64,000 nucleotides of DNA from Diplolepis rosae (lineage: Eukaryota; Arthropoda; Insecta; Hymenoptera; Diplolepididae), in the NCBI GenBank assembly GCA_030998225.1, contig JAPYXD010000752.1:17562501-17626500 (forward strand). The letters are read 5' to 3'. Each line of letters begins with the position of its first letter. Positions within the stretch are counted from its first letter, which is position 1. Below are positions 44,267 through 55,160 of this stretch, one piece after another. The notes under the pieces are model-generated. The model did not search any database, was not told the origin of the DNA, and worked only from the letters and a program-made list of their open reading frames with translations. The position numbers and the translations under genes are program-made.

Positions 44267-46235
44267 AAGGCTGCGACTGCTCAGAAAGAGCAGGAAGGGA
44301 GGAGGGGGTGAATGAAATAATTCAGAGATGGGAGGATGATCTAACAGAAAAGGAGAAGTGGCAGAAAGAGAGGGACGAGTTGGAGAGAAAAGTCGAGATG
44401 CTGGAATGTCTGGCAATAAGGGAAAAGCAAATAAACAAAGAGCTCATGGATAGCAAGAAGGAGAGGCATGCAGTTCAAGATTAGGCAGCTTAAGGGGGGA
44501 GATACTTCTAGAACCCTTAAAAAAGCAGTTTTTTCAATTTTTTTCTGGGAGAATGAAAACGAAGCATGTTCGGATTCTTTGCATATATTAGAAGGCATTA
44601 TTTAACTTAAAAAAAAACTTTTTTCATGATAGAAAAATACAAAATGGCGGAAATATGACGGATCCCGTCGATAGCTTCGCTACTAACATTTTTTGTGGCC
44701 GTCAAATTCCTGGCTATGTTTTTCATCTGAAACGATAAAAGAAAATTTTTTATAAATCGGGAAGCTTTTATCGAGTGCATAGCAGGGGGGTTTTGAGAAT
44801 TTCGAGAAATTGGGTATATTTTCATGCGTTTCGTGAAAAAGTGCCATTTTTACCCATGTTTTTTGACATGAAAATAGTTAAACAACTGTAGAAATACTAT
44901 TTTTCTCGAAAAAGCGCCATATCACGCACTTGAATATAGAATTATCTATAAAATACCGTTTCATTCAAGTAAATCGGTTGAATAGTTTGCTCGCAATATT
45001 GACGGCCTGATAAAAAAAGTTTCGAGAAAACGAGCCTCAAAGTGGTTCTGGGGCCTCTTTCTACCGAAATATTTGGAGTAGACCAATAGAACTTTGGGAT
45101 TATATTTTTGAATAGTTTTTCAATCGATTTGAGCAAAAAAAAAATTTTTGATTTTTTGAAAGTTCTAGATGCATCTCCCCCCTTAAGAAAGATACAGGAA
45201 AATAAAAAATAGTAATGAGACAGAGAAAAATAGAAGAAATAGAGAAACAAAAATTACCGAAAAAATTCCAGAAAGAGAGTTAGTATGGGAATTAGAAAAA
45301 ATATACATATTTTGGTAATTGGGCTAAAACGAAAGGAAAATTTTATGAAGGACAAAATAATGTATATAATTCTAAGAAAAACAGGAGTGGACCCAATACA
45401 CAGAGCAATGAAAATGGTGAAGGAAGGACTGTTGATAAAACTGAGATTAATGGAAGATAAACTAAAAATTACGAGATGAAAAAGAATCTGGTCGGAAGAA
45501 GGGGTAATAATTGATAACGACATGACACCGAAAGGGAGAGAGTTAAGTGCAAAAATTGATAAGAAAAAGTGTGAAGGACGACGAAGCAAAGGGAAGGGAG
45601 GTTAAGGCGGGCTATTTAAAAATGTCACTGGACGGAGTTTGGATCGAGTGGGACAAAAATTGGGCTCTTTGGTACATAACTTTCAGGAACAAGAAAAAAA
45701 TAGGAGCAGAAGAAGAACTGAATAGAGTGAGTTGGAAAATTAATATAGCTTCATGAAACATAGCAAGGCATAAAAAAATGTTGGAGCATGAGAGTTTCCA
45801 AGGAAATAGGATGTAATCGCCTTGTAGAAAACATTATAGGAAAAAGAAAAGAATATCTGTAAATCACTACGTAACAAGTATGAATGGTATGGGAAGGCAG
45901 CGGAAAGGGTACTTAAGAAAGGAGGGCAACTGTTAGGAATTAGTAAAAAAGCGTGTAAAAATATATGGGTGAGAGAGTGAAGGTATGTTGATGTTGAAAG
46001 AAGTAGGAACTAAAAATAAATAATGCAGGCTAATCTCATTAAATAATAGTGAAAGAATTTGAGAAGTAGGAGGAAAACTACAAGAAGTCAAAGAATGTAG
46101 GCGCGAAAGAGAACATAATTGTAATAGGAGATTGGAATGTGAGAATAGAGGAATTTCAAAAAGAAATGAAAAATACTTTATACAGAACAGTCAAGAAGAG
46201 CCCGAGATTGAATGAAATCCAGGATATTATACTTA
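44267..46235 (+). pseudogene. Decayed jockey-type non-LTR retrotransposon (ORF1 to endonuclease)
   Basis: A purine-rich, lysine/glutamate-rich ORF1 remnant with coiled-coil character at 44290-44484 (ERDELERKVEMLECLAIREK) is interrupted by TTAA element 4. It resumes at 45187 with RKNIHILVIGLKRKENFMKD and KIDKKKCEGRRSKGREVKAG, then INIAS-stop-NIARHKK (about 45738-45770), the start of an AP-type endonuclease. ENIIVIGDWNVRIEE (46109-46153) corresponds to the conserved GDFN motif of that nuclease. Multiple stops and frameshifts are present and no reverse transcriptase is seen. The jockey-group assignment is by overall look, not by search. Confidence 0.65.
44490..45186. mobile_element. TTAA element 4 (piggyBac-like MITE)
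   Basis: TTAA at 44490-44493 and 45183-45186. Inverted ends GGGGGGAGATACTTCTAGAA and TTCTAGATGCATCTCCCCCC. The 689-bp interior has the box CATCTGAAACGATAAAAG (about 44724). It splits the decayed retrotransposon at 44267-46235, so the insertion is younger than that element. Confidence 0.88.
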
Positions 46236-46634
46236 ACCCTTTCCACCCTATGAACCCATATATGCGTTCCGAGAAATAATTCATTGTCGCCTGTATCGCC
46301 ACACTGAAAATACAATTAATATACCTATTTACGTAAATTTCATACAATCAAACTTCAAGCTTATTCAGGCAAACGCGCTCTTCATCTTAAAAAGTGAAAA
46401 TTGTCACGATCGAGAAATAATTACTCACTTGGTATTTACTTTTGTGCACTTTGAACCATGGTTCAAATGCGTTTTCTTTATTTGAGTTGGAATCTTATAC
46501 AAACTCCTGTTCGTAAACGGTGTGCAAGGATCACTAACTTACAGAAGGCTTCGCATGGCCGTTTTACATTTGGCTAGGATCTAGGATCTGTACTACCGCG
46601 TATTAGAACTTACCACATGTCGCTGCCCCCGAGC
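46236..46634. other. Non-coding sequence
   Basis: TTAACCCTTTCCACCCTATG (46233-46252) resembles a TTAA-element terminus, but no partner end was found. No gene. Confidence 0.35.
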
Positions 46635-47606
46635 TATTTTGACGTGTCTCCAGCGAGTGCGTACAAAGTGTAGTATCTTTCTGATGCGTTGGACAAATGT
46701 AGTATTTCGCTACGCCATTTTACAAGTGTATATCTCTTCAGAACTCTTAAAATCTGTAGTAACTCGTTTTTTCTCTTTTAGAGAACGCATCATTACAAAA
46801 TTTGAAATGAATTTAAAAATCATCAATTGATTCTAACCTCGGATTTAAGAGTTTAAAAAAAAATTACGTCATTTTGTAAACGACAAATTTCACATGAACG
46901 CCTATACAGATGAATATTATTGCGTAAAACATTCCTTACTATTTTGATATTCTAATAATGATTTGTTGTTATTTCCGTATCTTTATTTTTCAATACAATT
47001 ACTCGATTGATTCGAATAAAGTCTCCGGTCAACATAAAATAACCTGAAACCGAGTAAATAATGTAAGAGAAGCATAGAAAAATAATTATTATTCATTTCT
47101 GATATATTTTTTGACAAAAAAATTCGGAAATGTTTCATTCTTTACATTGTGTATCACATACAGCGTTCATTTTTTTTTCTACTTTTGTCTCACCGGCGGA
47201 TTTCTCATCTCTATTGCATCTCTCTTGCACCGCAGAATTCTGCAGAAACAAATGAACACTGATCAAATGATGCTTTTACGATCACTGCATACACGTCGTG
47301 TGCACCAGTTACTACAGTAGAGAACGGAAATCGGTATCGAAATTCAAATCTCCTGAATTTTCTATTACGTTGTTGAAAGTGTACGAAATTTTGAAAAAAT
47401 TAGTAATAATATCATATGGTTCTCCACACTTCACTTTATTAAGCAAAAAGAAAAATTCCATTCGGATAAAAAATGAGTTACTACAGATTTCAAGAGTCCT
47501 GAAGAGATACTACACTTGTAAAACGACGCAGCGAGATACTACACTTGTCCAAAGCATCAGAGAGATACTACACTTTGTACGCACTCGCTAGAGATACGTC
47601 AAAATA
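46635..47606. mobile_element. Long-TIR MITE with iterated terminal boxes
   Basis: The inverted arms 46635-46785 and 47455-47606 are about 150 bp each. Termini TATTTTGACG and CGTCAAAATA. Inside each arm the box ACAAGTGTAGTATCTC recurs three times (clearest on the right arm, minus strand), separated by about 10-12 bases. No transposase; the open frames 46639-46830, 47111-47320 and 47298-47591 lie in arms or interior and are not genes. Confidence 0.85.
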
Positions 47607-47840
47607 ATACTATACAATATGATAATCAAAGCAATAATGCTCTAGACTAGCCAAGGGAGGGGTAGTAGCCTCCCGACCAGAGTAGGACGCGATGTCAGTA
47701 CCTTACCTCTGTAGAAGTAATATGGGTAAATGTAAGTCCCTCCGGTGTTCGGCCGCGAAGGGCAAAGATCCCGTGAAACCACATGTTAAACTGGGAAAAC
47801 GTTTCAGCTCCGTAAGGAGCTCACCTGCTTAACCAACCTG
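47607..47840. other. GC-richer sequence 5' of the R1-type fragment
   Basis: Composition shifts to GC-rich at about 47640. The stretch is not clearly coding and may be a rearranged or decayed part of the R1-type element that follows. Confidence 0.35.
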
Positions 47841-48655
47841 CAGGAAATCGCTCGCGCGAAGGAGGCCATCCGCAAGGATGGAAGGCGCAGACTCGTCGGG
47901 AAATGGCAGACGAGATGGCATGGTGACCAATCCGGGAGATGGACACACCGTCTAATTCCGGAGCTCACCACCTGGCTGGACAGAAAGCACGGTCAAGGCG
48001 GCTTTTACCTAGCGCAACCGCTTTCAGGCCATGGCTGCTTTAATGCGTACCCGAAGCGCTTCAAGAAGAGAGACGACGAGTCGTGTAGCTACTGCGGATC
48101 CCTTGTGGACGATGCAGATCACACACTCTTTGTCTGTGCCAGGTGGGGCGCTGAAAGGGAGGCCGTCGGTCGGACAGTGGGCGCACAACTCACCCCAGAC
48201 ACGATGGTCTCTCTCATGCTCCAGTCTGAACAAAAATGGATACTTATCGAGTCATTCGTCACCCCGGTGATGAAGACGAGGGAGTTCGATGGGCGTGCAG
48301 AGCGCGGCAACAACGGGGGCCAGTAGAAATCGCATCCGGGCCTGCACTCGCGGTCCTGCGTCTTGGGCGGACTTGGCTGTCCGCGTCCTTCGGGGGAGGA
48401 ATCGCTTTATTCCTCCCTTGGCCGGCGCGGCTAGTCGGTCTGCCTAACGGGCGTGCGGCTGCGGATGAGAGTCCCGGGCGAACGGATGACGGAAGAGTCG
48501 TACGCGACTTTAAGCTGGAACCAACCACCCGTGAAGTTTAAAGCCGAAAGGCGATTCCGCGGATGGTGTATTGGTTCGAGAGAGGGTTTTTTTGGTTTTA
48601 ACAGGTATGCCTAGACCCGTCCTAGGAGAGTCCTGTATAACGTCTATAAAAGATC
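47841..48655 (+). mobile_element. R1-type non-LTR retrotransposon, 3' end
   Basis: A 5'-truncated element: the reverse-transcriptase C-terminal region (47844-48326) followed by a GC-rich 3' UTR. The last 95 bp (48557-48651, from CCGCGGATGGTGTATTGG to GTCTATAAAAGA) recur on the minus strand at 63552-63650, which marks the conserved 3' end of the family. Strongly GC-richer than the host DNA. Confidence 0.8.
47844..48326 (+). pseudogene. R1-type ORF2 C-terminal fragment
   Basis: One frame runs EIARAKEAIRKDGRRRLVGK, WQTRWHGDQSGRWTHRLIPE, LTTWLDRKHGQGGFYLAQPL, SGHGCFNAYPKRFKK and ends at TAG. It contains a CCHC motif C-x2-C-x8-H-x4-C (CSYCGSLVDDADHTLFVC) near 48087-48140, a hallmark of the C-terminal domain of R1/LOA-type ORF2 proteins. 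The frame is open throughout, but the endonuclease and reverse transcriptase are absent, so the copy is 5'-truncated, as usual for non-LTR elements. Overlapping frames at 48024-48541 are shadows. Confidence 0.82.
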
Positions 48656-49437
48656 CATCGAATATCACCAAATTACAAAAATACAAAATATATGTCATAG
48701 AATGATTGATAGTGCTAAATTAAAAGATGAAAATTCTGACATACATAAGGAGTAAAGCCTACCATACATCAAGGATGAAATTTACAGACACCCCAAAAAA
48801 TTCTTTGAAAATCAAATTAAATACTTACATGAGCTCTAGATAACTAAATCACTGAACATATATTCGACATTTGAGTCATTCAATTAGTTTTAAGGGCCTG
48901 TATACAAACAAATGGGTTTTTTAAAAGAATTTTCACCTAACTACTGTTGTCAAAATAGATCTATTAAAAATTTTATCGCATCAAAAAATAATAATTACAT
49001 GAATAAATCAGATCAAGTTTTCAAGCAGCGAAACAGGTGCCTCACATCAATCATTATAACAAATTCTTCTGTAAATCAGTTTTCATTATGAATAAAGAAT
49101 ATTTTTTATCGTTCTTGTGAAAAAATATATAGAAAATTATTTTTAACAATTATTATCATTTTCTAAATTAATATTCTCGTCGTCTATTGTATTGATTTTG
49201 TACTAATAATTATTTTCTACCTATTTTTTTCTGTGGCTATAATCATATTTAATCTATGACATGAAGTATTTATTCAATATAAGCTTTATTACCAGCCGGC
49301 TCTAGAACATCAAGTAATATATATGTATTTTGTTGTCTCATGGGCGTGTGATATTTCAATTACTTCTACTTCTTCAGTGGCGGATTTAAGAAAAAGAATC
49401 AGGCGGCAATGTTACAAGTGGGTTCAATTTTGAAGTA
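48656..49437. other. Non-coding AT-rich sequence
   Basis: No gene or clear element is visible. Confidence 0.5.
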
Positions 49438-49439
49438 TA

Positions 49440-50390
49440 CGAGGTCTGTCCGGAAAGTATCGGGCCTACCTTCATATCTCCGCGCTAGTGTTATTATTCA
49501 TCATGGGGCGGGTGGCATCCTTCAAAGTAATCCCCACTCGATTCAATAACACGGTTCCAGCGATGTTTCCACTTCTCGAAACAGTCCTGGAACTCAATTT
49601 TAGGAATGGCCTTGAGTACGCTCGTCGCATTATTTTCAACCGTCGTTTTGTCATCGAATTGCTGTCCTTTGAGTAGTTTTTTGAAATTTGAAAACAGCCA
49701 AAAGTCACAGGGACCTATGTCGGGACTGTACGGAGGTTGTCGAAGCAATACCATACTGTGTTTACTCAGAAACTGCTGCACAAGATTCGATGAATGCGCT
49801 GGCGCGTTATCGTAGTGAAGAAGCCAGTCACCGCACACACGCGAGTCATTCCTAAAATCTTGTTCAAAATTTCCCAAACAGTAATTTTCGGTATTCCGAG
49901 ATCATTTTCTAGTTCACGAACAGTTAATCGACAATCACCTTCAATCGCAAGTCGCACCCGCTCAATATTATCCAATGTTTTTGTCGTCGAAGGTCGGCCA
50001 GAATGAGAATCACCAGCAACAGAAGTGCGGCCTCCTTTGAAACGATTATACCACTCTTTTATTCGTGTTTTGCTCATACACTCATTCCCAAAGGCCTTCT
50101 GCATCATCTGAATAGTTTCCGAAGTCGTTTTTCCGAGTTGAAAACAAAATTTGATGCAAATTCGTTGATCTTGTTTTTCAGTCATTTTTAACAATCACAA
50201 AATCCGCCGAACTCAAAAATAGCTTTGTAAACAAAGACACGCTGCGCATGAACTATACGTCCGCAGATGTCAGCAAGCAACCGATAGGTTCGTGAGGCTT
50301 TACTGTTGACGCTTATGCCCCGCAGAGGTCGCTCGAACACTATGGCGCGGAGATATAAAGGTAGGCTCGATACTTTCTGAACAGATCTTG
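49440..50390 (-). mobile_element. mariner element, family C, internal-deletion derivative
   Basis: TA at 49438-49439 and 50391-50392. The inverted ends share GAAAGTATCG--CCTACCTT and ATATCTCCGCGC (left CGAGGTCTGTCCGGAAAG, right CTTTCTGAACAGATCTTG). 951 bp, compared with about 1.3 kb for complete mariners. It encodes the N-terminal and C-terminal parts of a transposase but not the middle. Confidence 0.92.
49494..50194 (-). pseudogene. mariner transposase, family C, middle deleted
   Basis: The N-terminal part (50194 down to about 49850) has the paired helix-turn-helix region: MTEKQDQRICIKFCFQLGK, SKTRIKEWYNRFKGG, GRPSTTKTLDNIERV and ELENDLGIPKITVWEIL. The C-terminal part continues in another frame from about 49845: CGDWLLHYDNAPAHSS, LRQPPYSPDIGPCDFWLF and HRWNRVIESSGDYFEG. 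D-N-A and C-D are 34 residues apart (DD34D). The segment with the first catalytic Asp is missing; the joint lies near a TGTGTGCGGTGAC sequence. Not functional, but both terminal repeats remain. Confidence 0.93.
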
Positions 50391-50685
50391 TAAATGAGAA
50401 AGTAAGCAGTAATGTCGAAGGTATTAAAATTTTTTCCCTAAAAACTATTTTTTAACAGTACTGAAATTCATGATAGAAAAAATTATTAGAAGAGATCCAA
50501 AATTTTTAATTAAAAGCAAAAGCCTTGTAACATTTCAGCTGAGAGGGCCCTAAGCTCTTTCTGTCGAGGGGGCCCAGGATGCAATTGCTCTCTTGCTGCC
50601 CGTTAAATCTGCCACTGCTGCTCTTTTTGCCTCCTTGGGAAGTTTTTATTCTGGCTTATTGTAAATATGTTTATCTTTTTTCAAG
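50391..50685. other. Intron sequence upstream of dynein exon 2
   Basis: Holds the polypyrimidine tract and acceptor TTATCTTTTTTCAAG at 50671-50685. The open frame starting at 50579 runs into the exon but its first part is intronic. Confidence 0.6.
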
Positions 50686-50925
50686 GACGGATGGAATCCT
50701 TTCAACATTAATAAGGGCTGGAACAGCAGCGACTGACTTAGACAAACGCTGGTACATATTTGATGGCCCCGTTGATGCAGTTTGGATTGAGAATATGAAT
50801 ACTGTCTTGGATGATAATAAAAAGTTGTGTTTGACTTCCGGCGAAATAATGAAGCTACTTCCAACACAGACTATGATATTTGAAGTAGCAGATTTGAAAG
50901 TCGCCTCGCCAGCCACTGTATCCAG
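50686..50925 (+). CDS. Axonemal dynein heavy chain, exon 2 of 4 seen (AAA2 Walker B to sensor)
   Basis: The acceptor TTTTTTCAAG is followed by G, which completes the Trp codon begun at 35119-35120. The exon then encodes [60 protein letters not shown] and [19 protein letters not shown], and ends with AG of an Arg codon at the donor TCCAG|GTAAAA. IFDGPVD is the AAA2 Walker [13 protein letters not shown] is the sensor-I region; SPATVSR is the conserved dynein motif after it. This family drives microtubule sliding in cilia and sperm tails. The exon is 240 bp and free of lesions, so the gene appears functional despite transposons 295 bp upstream and about 300 bp downstream. The DNAH1-like call is from memory. 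Confidence 0.95.
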
Positions 50926-51221
50926 GTAAAAAATATATCACGATTAATAAGTCAATAAGTCTTCAAACAATGTACCAGATGGCGCTCAAAATATTGAAAA
51001 AAGTATGTTTCTAAAGAACGCCATCTCTTAGTAGACTACTCTCAAATTTTCGGCCGAATACGTTGCATAGTTCAATTTTTACAATCGATTAAAGTAATTA
51101 AGTCTTGTGAATCTAATAAAATGGAGAAAAAAAATTTCTTGCAGTAATTAAGGGCATGTGATACTTGAGAAAAGTAGCAAGTTCATGTGAACAATTTGGT
51201 CCAGTTTCTACAGGTTTGTGG
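50926..51221. other. Intron sequence downstream of dynein exon 2
   Basis: The donor GTAAAA is at 50926. No element is recognised in this short stretch. Confidence 0.5.
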
Positions 51222-51995
51222 GATAGGACTTCCCATTTGAGTGTTTCCAGGTGGGTTTTAACGGGTTTGGCAACGTGAGGCCGAGCGTTTTCATGCTGTA
51301 GAATCACTTCTTCGTGCCTCTGTTGGTATTGTGGCCGTTTTTCGTGCAGTGCTCGGCTCAAACGCATCAATTGCGTTCGATACCGTTCCCCAGTGATGGT
51401 TTCGTTCGGTTTCAACAGCTCATAATAAATAACATCGACCTGGTCCCACCAAATACACAGCATAACCTTCGCAACGTGAATATTCGGCCGATCTGACGAC
51501 GTAGAAGTATGACCGGGCAGTCCCCATGCCTTTCTTCTCTTTGGGTTGTTGTAATGAATCCATTTTTTATTACCCGGCACAATGCGATGAAGAAAACCCT
51601 TCTTTTTTTCCACCGAAGCAGTTGTTTACAGGCAAAAAAACGACGCTCAACGTCCCTTGGATTCAAATCATAAGGAACCCAAGTTCCTTCTTTTTGAATC
51701 GTTCCCAACGCATGCAATCGCTTGAATATGGCTTGGCGGGTAATTCCTAATGCTGAAGCAAGGTCTTCTTGCGTTTAGCACGGATCCTCATTCAGCCATG
51801 CCTCCAATTCAGCATCTTCGAAGGTTTTTGGCCTTCCTTCACGTGGACGGTCGTCAACATCGAAATCACCATCTTTGAAGCGACGGAACCAATCACGGCA
51901 GGTTGTTTCACTTAGAGCAGCATCTCCGTAAACTTTTTGGAGCTCTCGATGCGCTTCAGCCGCTGTTTTCTTCGAATGAAAAAAGAATTAGCTAA
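51222..51995 (-). pseudogene. mariner transposase, family A, copy 2 (truncated)
   Basis: On the minus strand from about 51995: SKKTAAEAHRELQKVYGDAA, DDRPREGRPKTFEDAELEAW, a stop in the TQEDLASALG segment, DVERRFFACKQLLRWKK, then with frameshift KGFLHRIVPGNKKWIHYNNP, PNIHVAKVMLCIWWDQ, LLKPNETITGERYRTQLMRL and HENARPHVAKPVKTHLETLK. It stops at WEVLSH, before the third catalytic Asp. The first catalytic Asp lies in GNKKWI (normally GDEKWI) and the second in HENA (normally HDNA); both are lost. Neither terminal inverted repeat is present. Same family as the copy at 17774-19009. Confidence 0.9.
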
Positions 51996-52705
51996 TTCTA
52001 ACCTGTCAATCATTGAAAAATTGAATCACAATTAATATATTTAACAACCAATTAATTAAACAAATGGATTTACGAACATTTTGTCAAATTATGTTTTTAA
52101 AATTGTTTAAATCGAAGAAAATAAGTTGGCTTCTTATCTTTTCTATCACAAAACACATTTATATATCTATGTGCATAACTGTTGAAAGTATCATAATAAT
52201 TTACTTGAAACTTAGTTTATAGAAATTCAAAAAAAGACGTTTATGATATTTTTTATAAACTCCCAAGCAGTACATAAATCCAAAAAATTATGTTTTTTTA
52301 CGCTCATCTCATTAGTAAATGTTCAAAATCATAATAGCATATTGTGCAAATGGGGAAAAAGTTTATTTCGCGGGTGTGAAGTTTGATGCCCGAGTTAAAC
52401 GAGGCCAACAACCACACAAGTAAAATAAATGTTTTTTCTCAATACGTCTAGTGAAAATTGTACTTTTACCGTCTGTTTTAAGATGGGAAAATGGCTGATT
52501 CCACAAAAGTTGCTATTTTTCCGTCTCAAAACAGATCGTGAAAGTACAATTGTCACTAAACTTGTTGGGAAAAATAACGTGTTTCACTTGTGGAGAACAA
52601 ATAGTTATTCCCTAGTAGCACACGATTTTTTTACTACTGAGAGGTCGAAAAAATGGATTTGTTGACTCCGCAGAGGACAATGAAATGCAGTTCATGACCT
52701 GTTAG
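51996..52705. repeat. Non-coding sequence with hairpin 52449-52558
   Basis: The hairpin arms AGTGAAAATTGTACTTTTAC and GTGAAAGTACAATTGTCACT enclose TCTGTTTTAAGATGGGAAAA and its near-complement (arms about 42 bp). The open frame 52429-52665 lies over this hairpin. No gene. Confidence 0.65.
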
Positions 52706-54840
52706 TACACAGAGAGTAATAGGCTATGGTTACATTAACCTGAAAAATCTAGTTAAATTGAATGTGGTCACCAATACTACAAAACAGAGTCTGGGTGACA
52801 AACGACCCCGTAACAATAATCTGAAAACTGGTTGCAGTAACCAGGGTCTAGTTACAGGAACCTAAAAATTGTAGTAGCTGCGAGGCAGTAAGCTTCGATT
52901 TATTGCTCGTTAGCCTGCAGCTAAATTCATATGAAGTTCAGTTATCAATGGTTGTTTTTTATCAAAGTAAAATCATACTCCTAATTTCATTACATTTTTT
53001 ACAATGGGAAAGAATAATTGTGGTGCAAACAAAATACTATGAAGCATTTATCATCACCTTTGGGAATTCATCACCTTTTTCAGAAGTTCTCCCTCCATCT
53101 CTGAATCTACGTACTCCTATAGCACAATACCTTCCCTGAAAGTTCCATAAACGTTCCTAGAGCAAAGAAAATTTCCGGTTTTTTTAACGTTCCAAAGCAA
53201 TGTTCTCTGAATGTTCTTGTGGAACGTTTAAAAAGAATATTGAGAGAACCTTCCACAGGAAAATTCAGAGAACATTTGTAGAGAACGTTCCTGGAACCTT
53301 CCATAGGAATGTTCGCAGAACTTTTCGCAGGAACATTAAGAGAATATTCGCAGATAATGTTCCTGGAACCTTCCATAGAAACGTTCAGCAAGCATTTCTA
53401 GCGAACATTCGTAGAACTTTTCGCAGGAACATTCATGTGGTATTGCTGCAGAATGATTTATGAGAAATGTTCCCTGAATGCTGCAGCAAATAATTCCAGA
53501 AACATTCCCAAAAAATGTTCCCTGAATGTTGCCGCGAAATGTTCCAGGAAAGTACTCGGCGAATGTTGGCTGAATGCTCCCGCAAAAAGTTCTATCAAAG
53601 TTCGCTAGAAATGCTCTCTGAATGTTCCTATGGAAGGTTCTAGAAACGTTCTCTGCGAATATTCTCTGAAATATTCTTGTGGAAGGTTCTCTTAATATTC
53701 CTTTTAAACGTTCCTGGAACGTTCCACAGCAACATTTAAAGAGCATTGCTTTGGAATGTTAAAAAAACACGGACATTTTCTTAGCTCTAGGAACGTTCCT
53801 CGAACGTTCCAATGGAACCTTTCCGAACGTTCAGGGAAGGTATTGTGTTATGGAAGTAGTATTTTGTTTGTACCACAATTATTCATTCCCGTTGTAAAAA
53901 ATGCAGTAAAATAAGCAGTATGATTTAACTTTGAAAAAAAACAACCATTGACAACTGAACTTAAGGGTGTATTCTAGTTCGTGGGCTGAAAAAATAGGCT
54001 ATTTTCGAGAATTTTTTGTGAGCATTCTATGGAAGATATGGATATAAAAATTGTTAGGTATGATAAATAAAGTCTTAAAATACAAAAAAGAATTTCTTTT
54101 GTTCATTTTTTCCAACTTTTACATACGAAATCCGTATTTGAACGCAACGCAATAACTTAATAATAAGTTGCCTTCTCCATGATATCTTAGGAACGGCTTA
54201 TCTGAAACAAAAAAACCAAAGCTTTTTGGATTCGGTTTAACAGTGGCTACAAAATGAATTACGGACATTAATTTTCAACTAATTTTGTTAATTTTATGAA
54301 GAAAAACCAAACAAATTGAAATTAGTTGCTTTTTTTCGCTGTTTTTTGTTTAAAAAATATAGTAAAAATCAAAATTTTAACATGATTGTAGTTCAATTTG
54401 TGAGTTCTTATGTGTAGAATATGTGGTTAAAATTTCAGAAGGTTCTGGAGAAATCGTGGAGCTAGTCCGAAAAAACGTTGTTTTGAGAAAAACGCGTTTA
54501 AAGTTTTTTTTAATAAAAAATCATTAAAAAATCTTACATATACATATAACATAACATATACATATAACATATATACATATAACATATACATATAAATTCG
54601 AAAAATGTAAAAAAAAACAAATCGATTTTTCCAAAGTGACCAACTAGAATAAATACACCCTTAATATGAAGTTAGCAGCAGACGAGCGCGTGATAAATCG
54701 AACTTTACTGCCTTGAAGCCACTAGAATTTTCAGGCTCCTGTAACCAGAAATCTTTAACAGATTTAAGATGAAATTGTGGTCAAAGACATTTTTAACAGT
54801 ATTCATCTTGTTACTGTGACCAGGAATTTCTCTCTGTGTA
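52706..54840. mobile_element. Long-TIR element filled with GGAACGTTCC minisatellite, split by a TTAA element
   Basis: Outer ends TACACAGAGAG (52706) and CTCTCTGTGTA (to 54840). The arms are several hundred bp: left about 52706-53290, right about 53620-53961 continuing at 54665-54840 after the inserted TTAA element 5. Shared motifs include AGTTACAGGAACCTAAAAAT (as AGGCTCCTGTAACC on the right), GGCAGTAA--TTCGATTTAT, ATGGTTGTTTTTT and CAAACAAAATACTA. The centre (about 53135-53840) is degenerate GGAACGTTCC/TTCTCTGAATGTTCC minisatellite. The frames 53107-53746 on both strands are by-products of this repeat. Confidence 0.82.
53961..54664. mobile_element. TTAA element 5 (piggyBac-like MITE)
   Basis: TTAA at 53961-53964 and 54661-54664. 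Ends GGGTGTATTCTAGTT and AACTAGAATAAATACACCC (one arm has four extra bases). The interior has TTATCTGAAACAAAAAAACC (about 54197) and GAGAAAAACGCGTTTAAAG (about 54487), both shared with element 2, and a (CATATA)n microsatellite at 54536-54595. It interrupts the right arm of the 52706-54840 element; removing it restores pairing of the arms. Confidence 0.88.
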
Positions 54841-55160
54841 CACAGGAAAAAATAGTTGAAGTAATTTTACTCAACTCTGTCGATTAAACTTGGGACATAA
54901 GGACATTTAAACATTTATTAAATCCTAGTCAGGTAAAATAAATTTGATAAATACCTAATTCACCCAAAGTGAATAACAATAAGCGTTACATAGGGAATAG
55001 TAAAGAGTTGAGTAAAGCGTTGTCGACGACAGGGCATCAACATGCGCCAGTGGGTTAACATGAAATGTATAAGTATATCACCGACACTTGAGGCGCTTCA
55101 AAACCGTAGTTGGGTAAAATGAGCATCGAGCGTATTATTTTAACTGTCAATGGTATGGTT

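Noticed and set aside
53107..53746. Long opposed frames (94, 87, 136 codons) as repetitive proteins
   Set aside because: They derive from the palindromic GGAACGTTCC array, which reads open on both strands.
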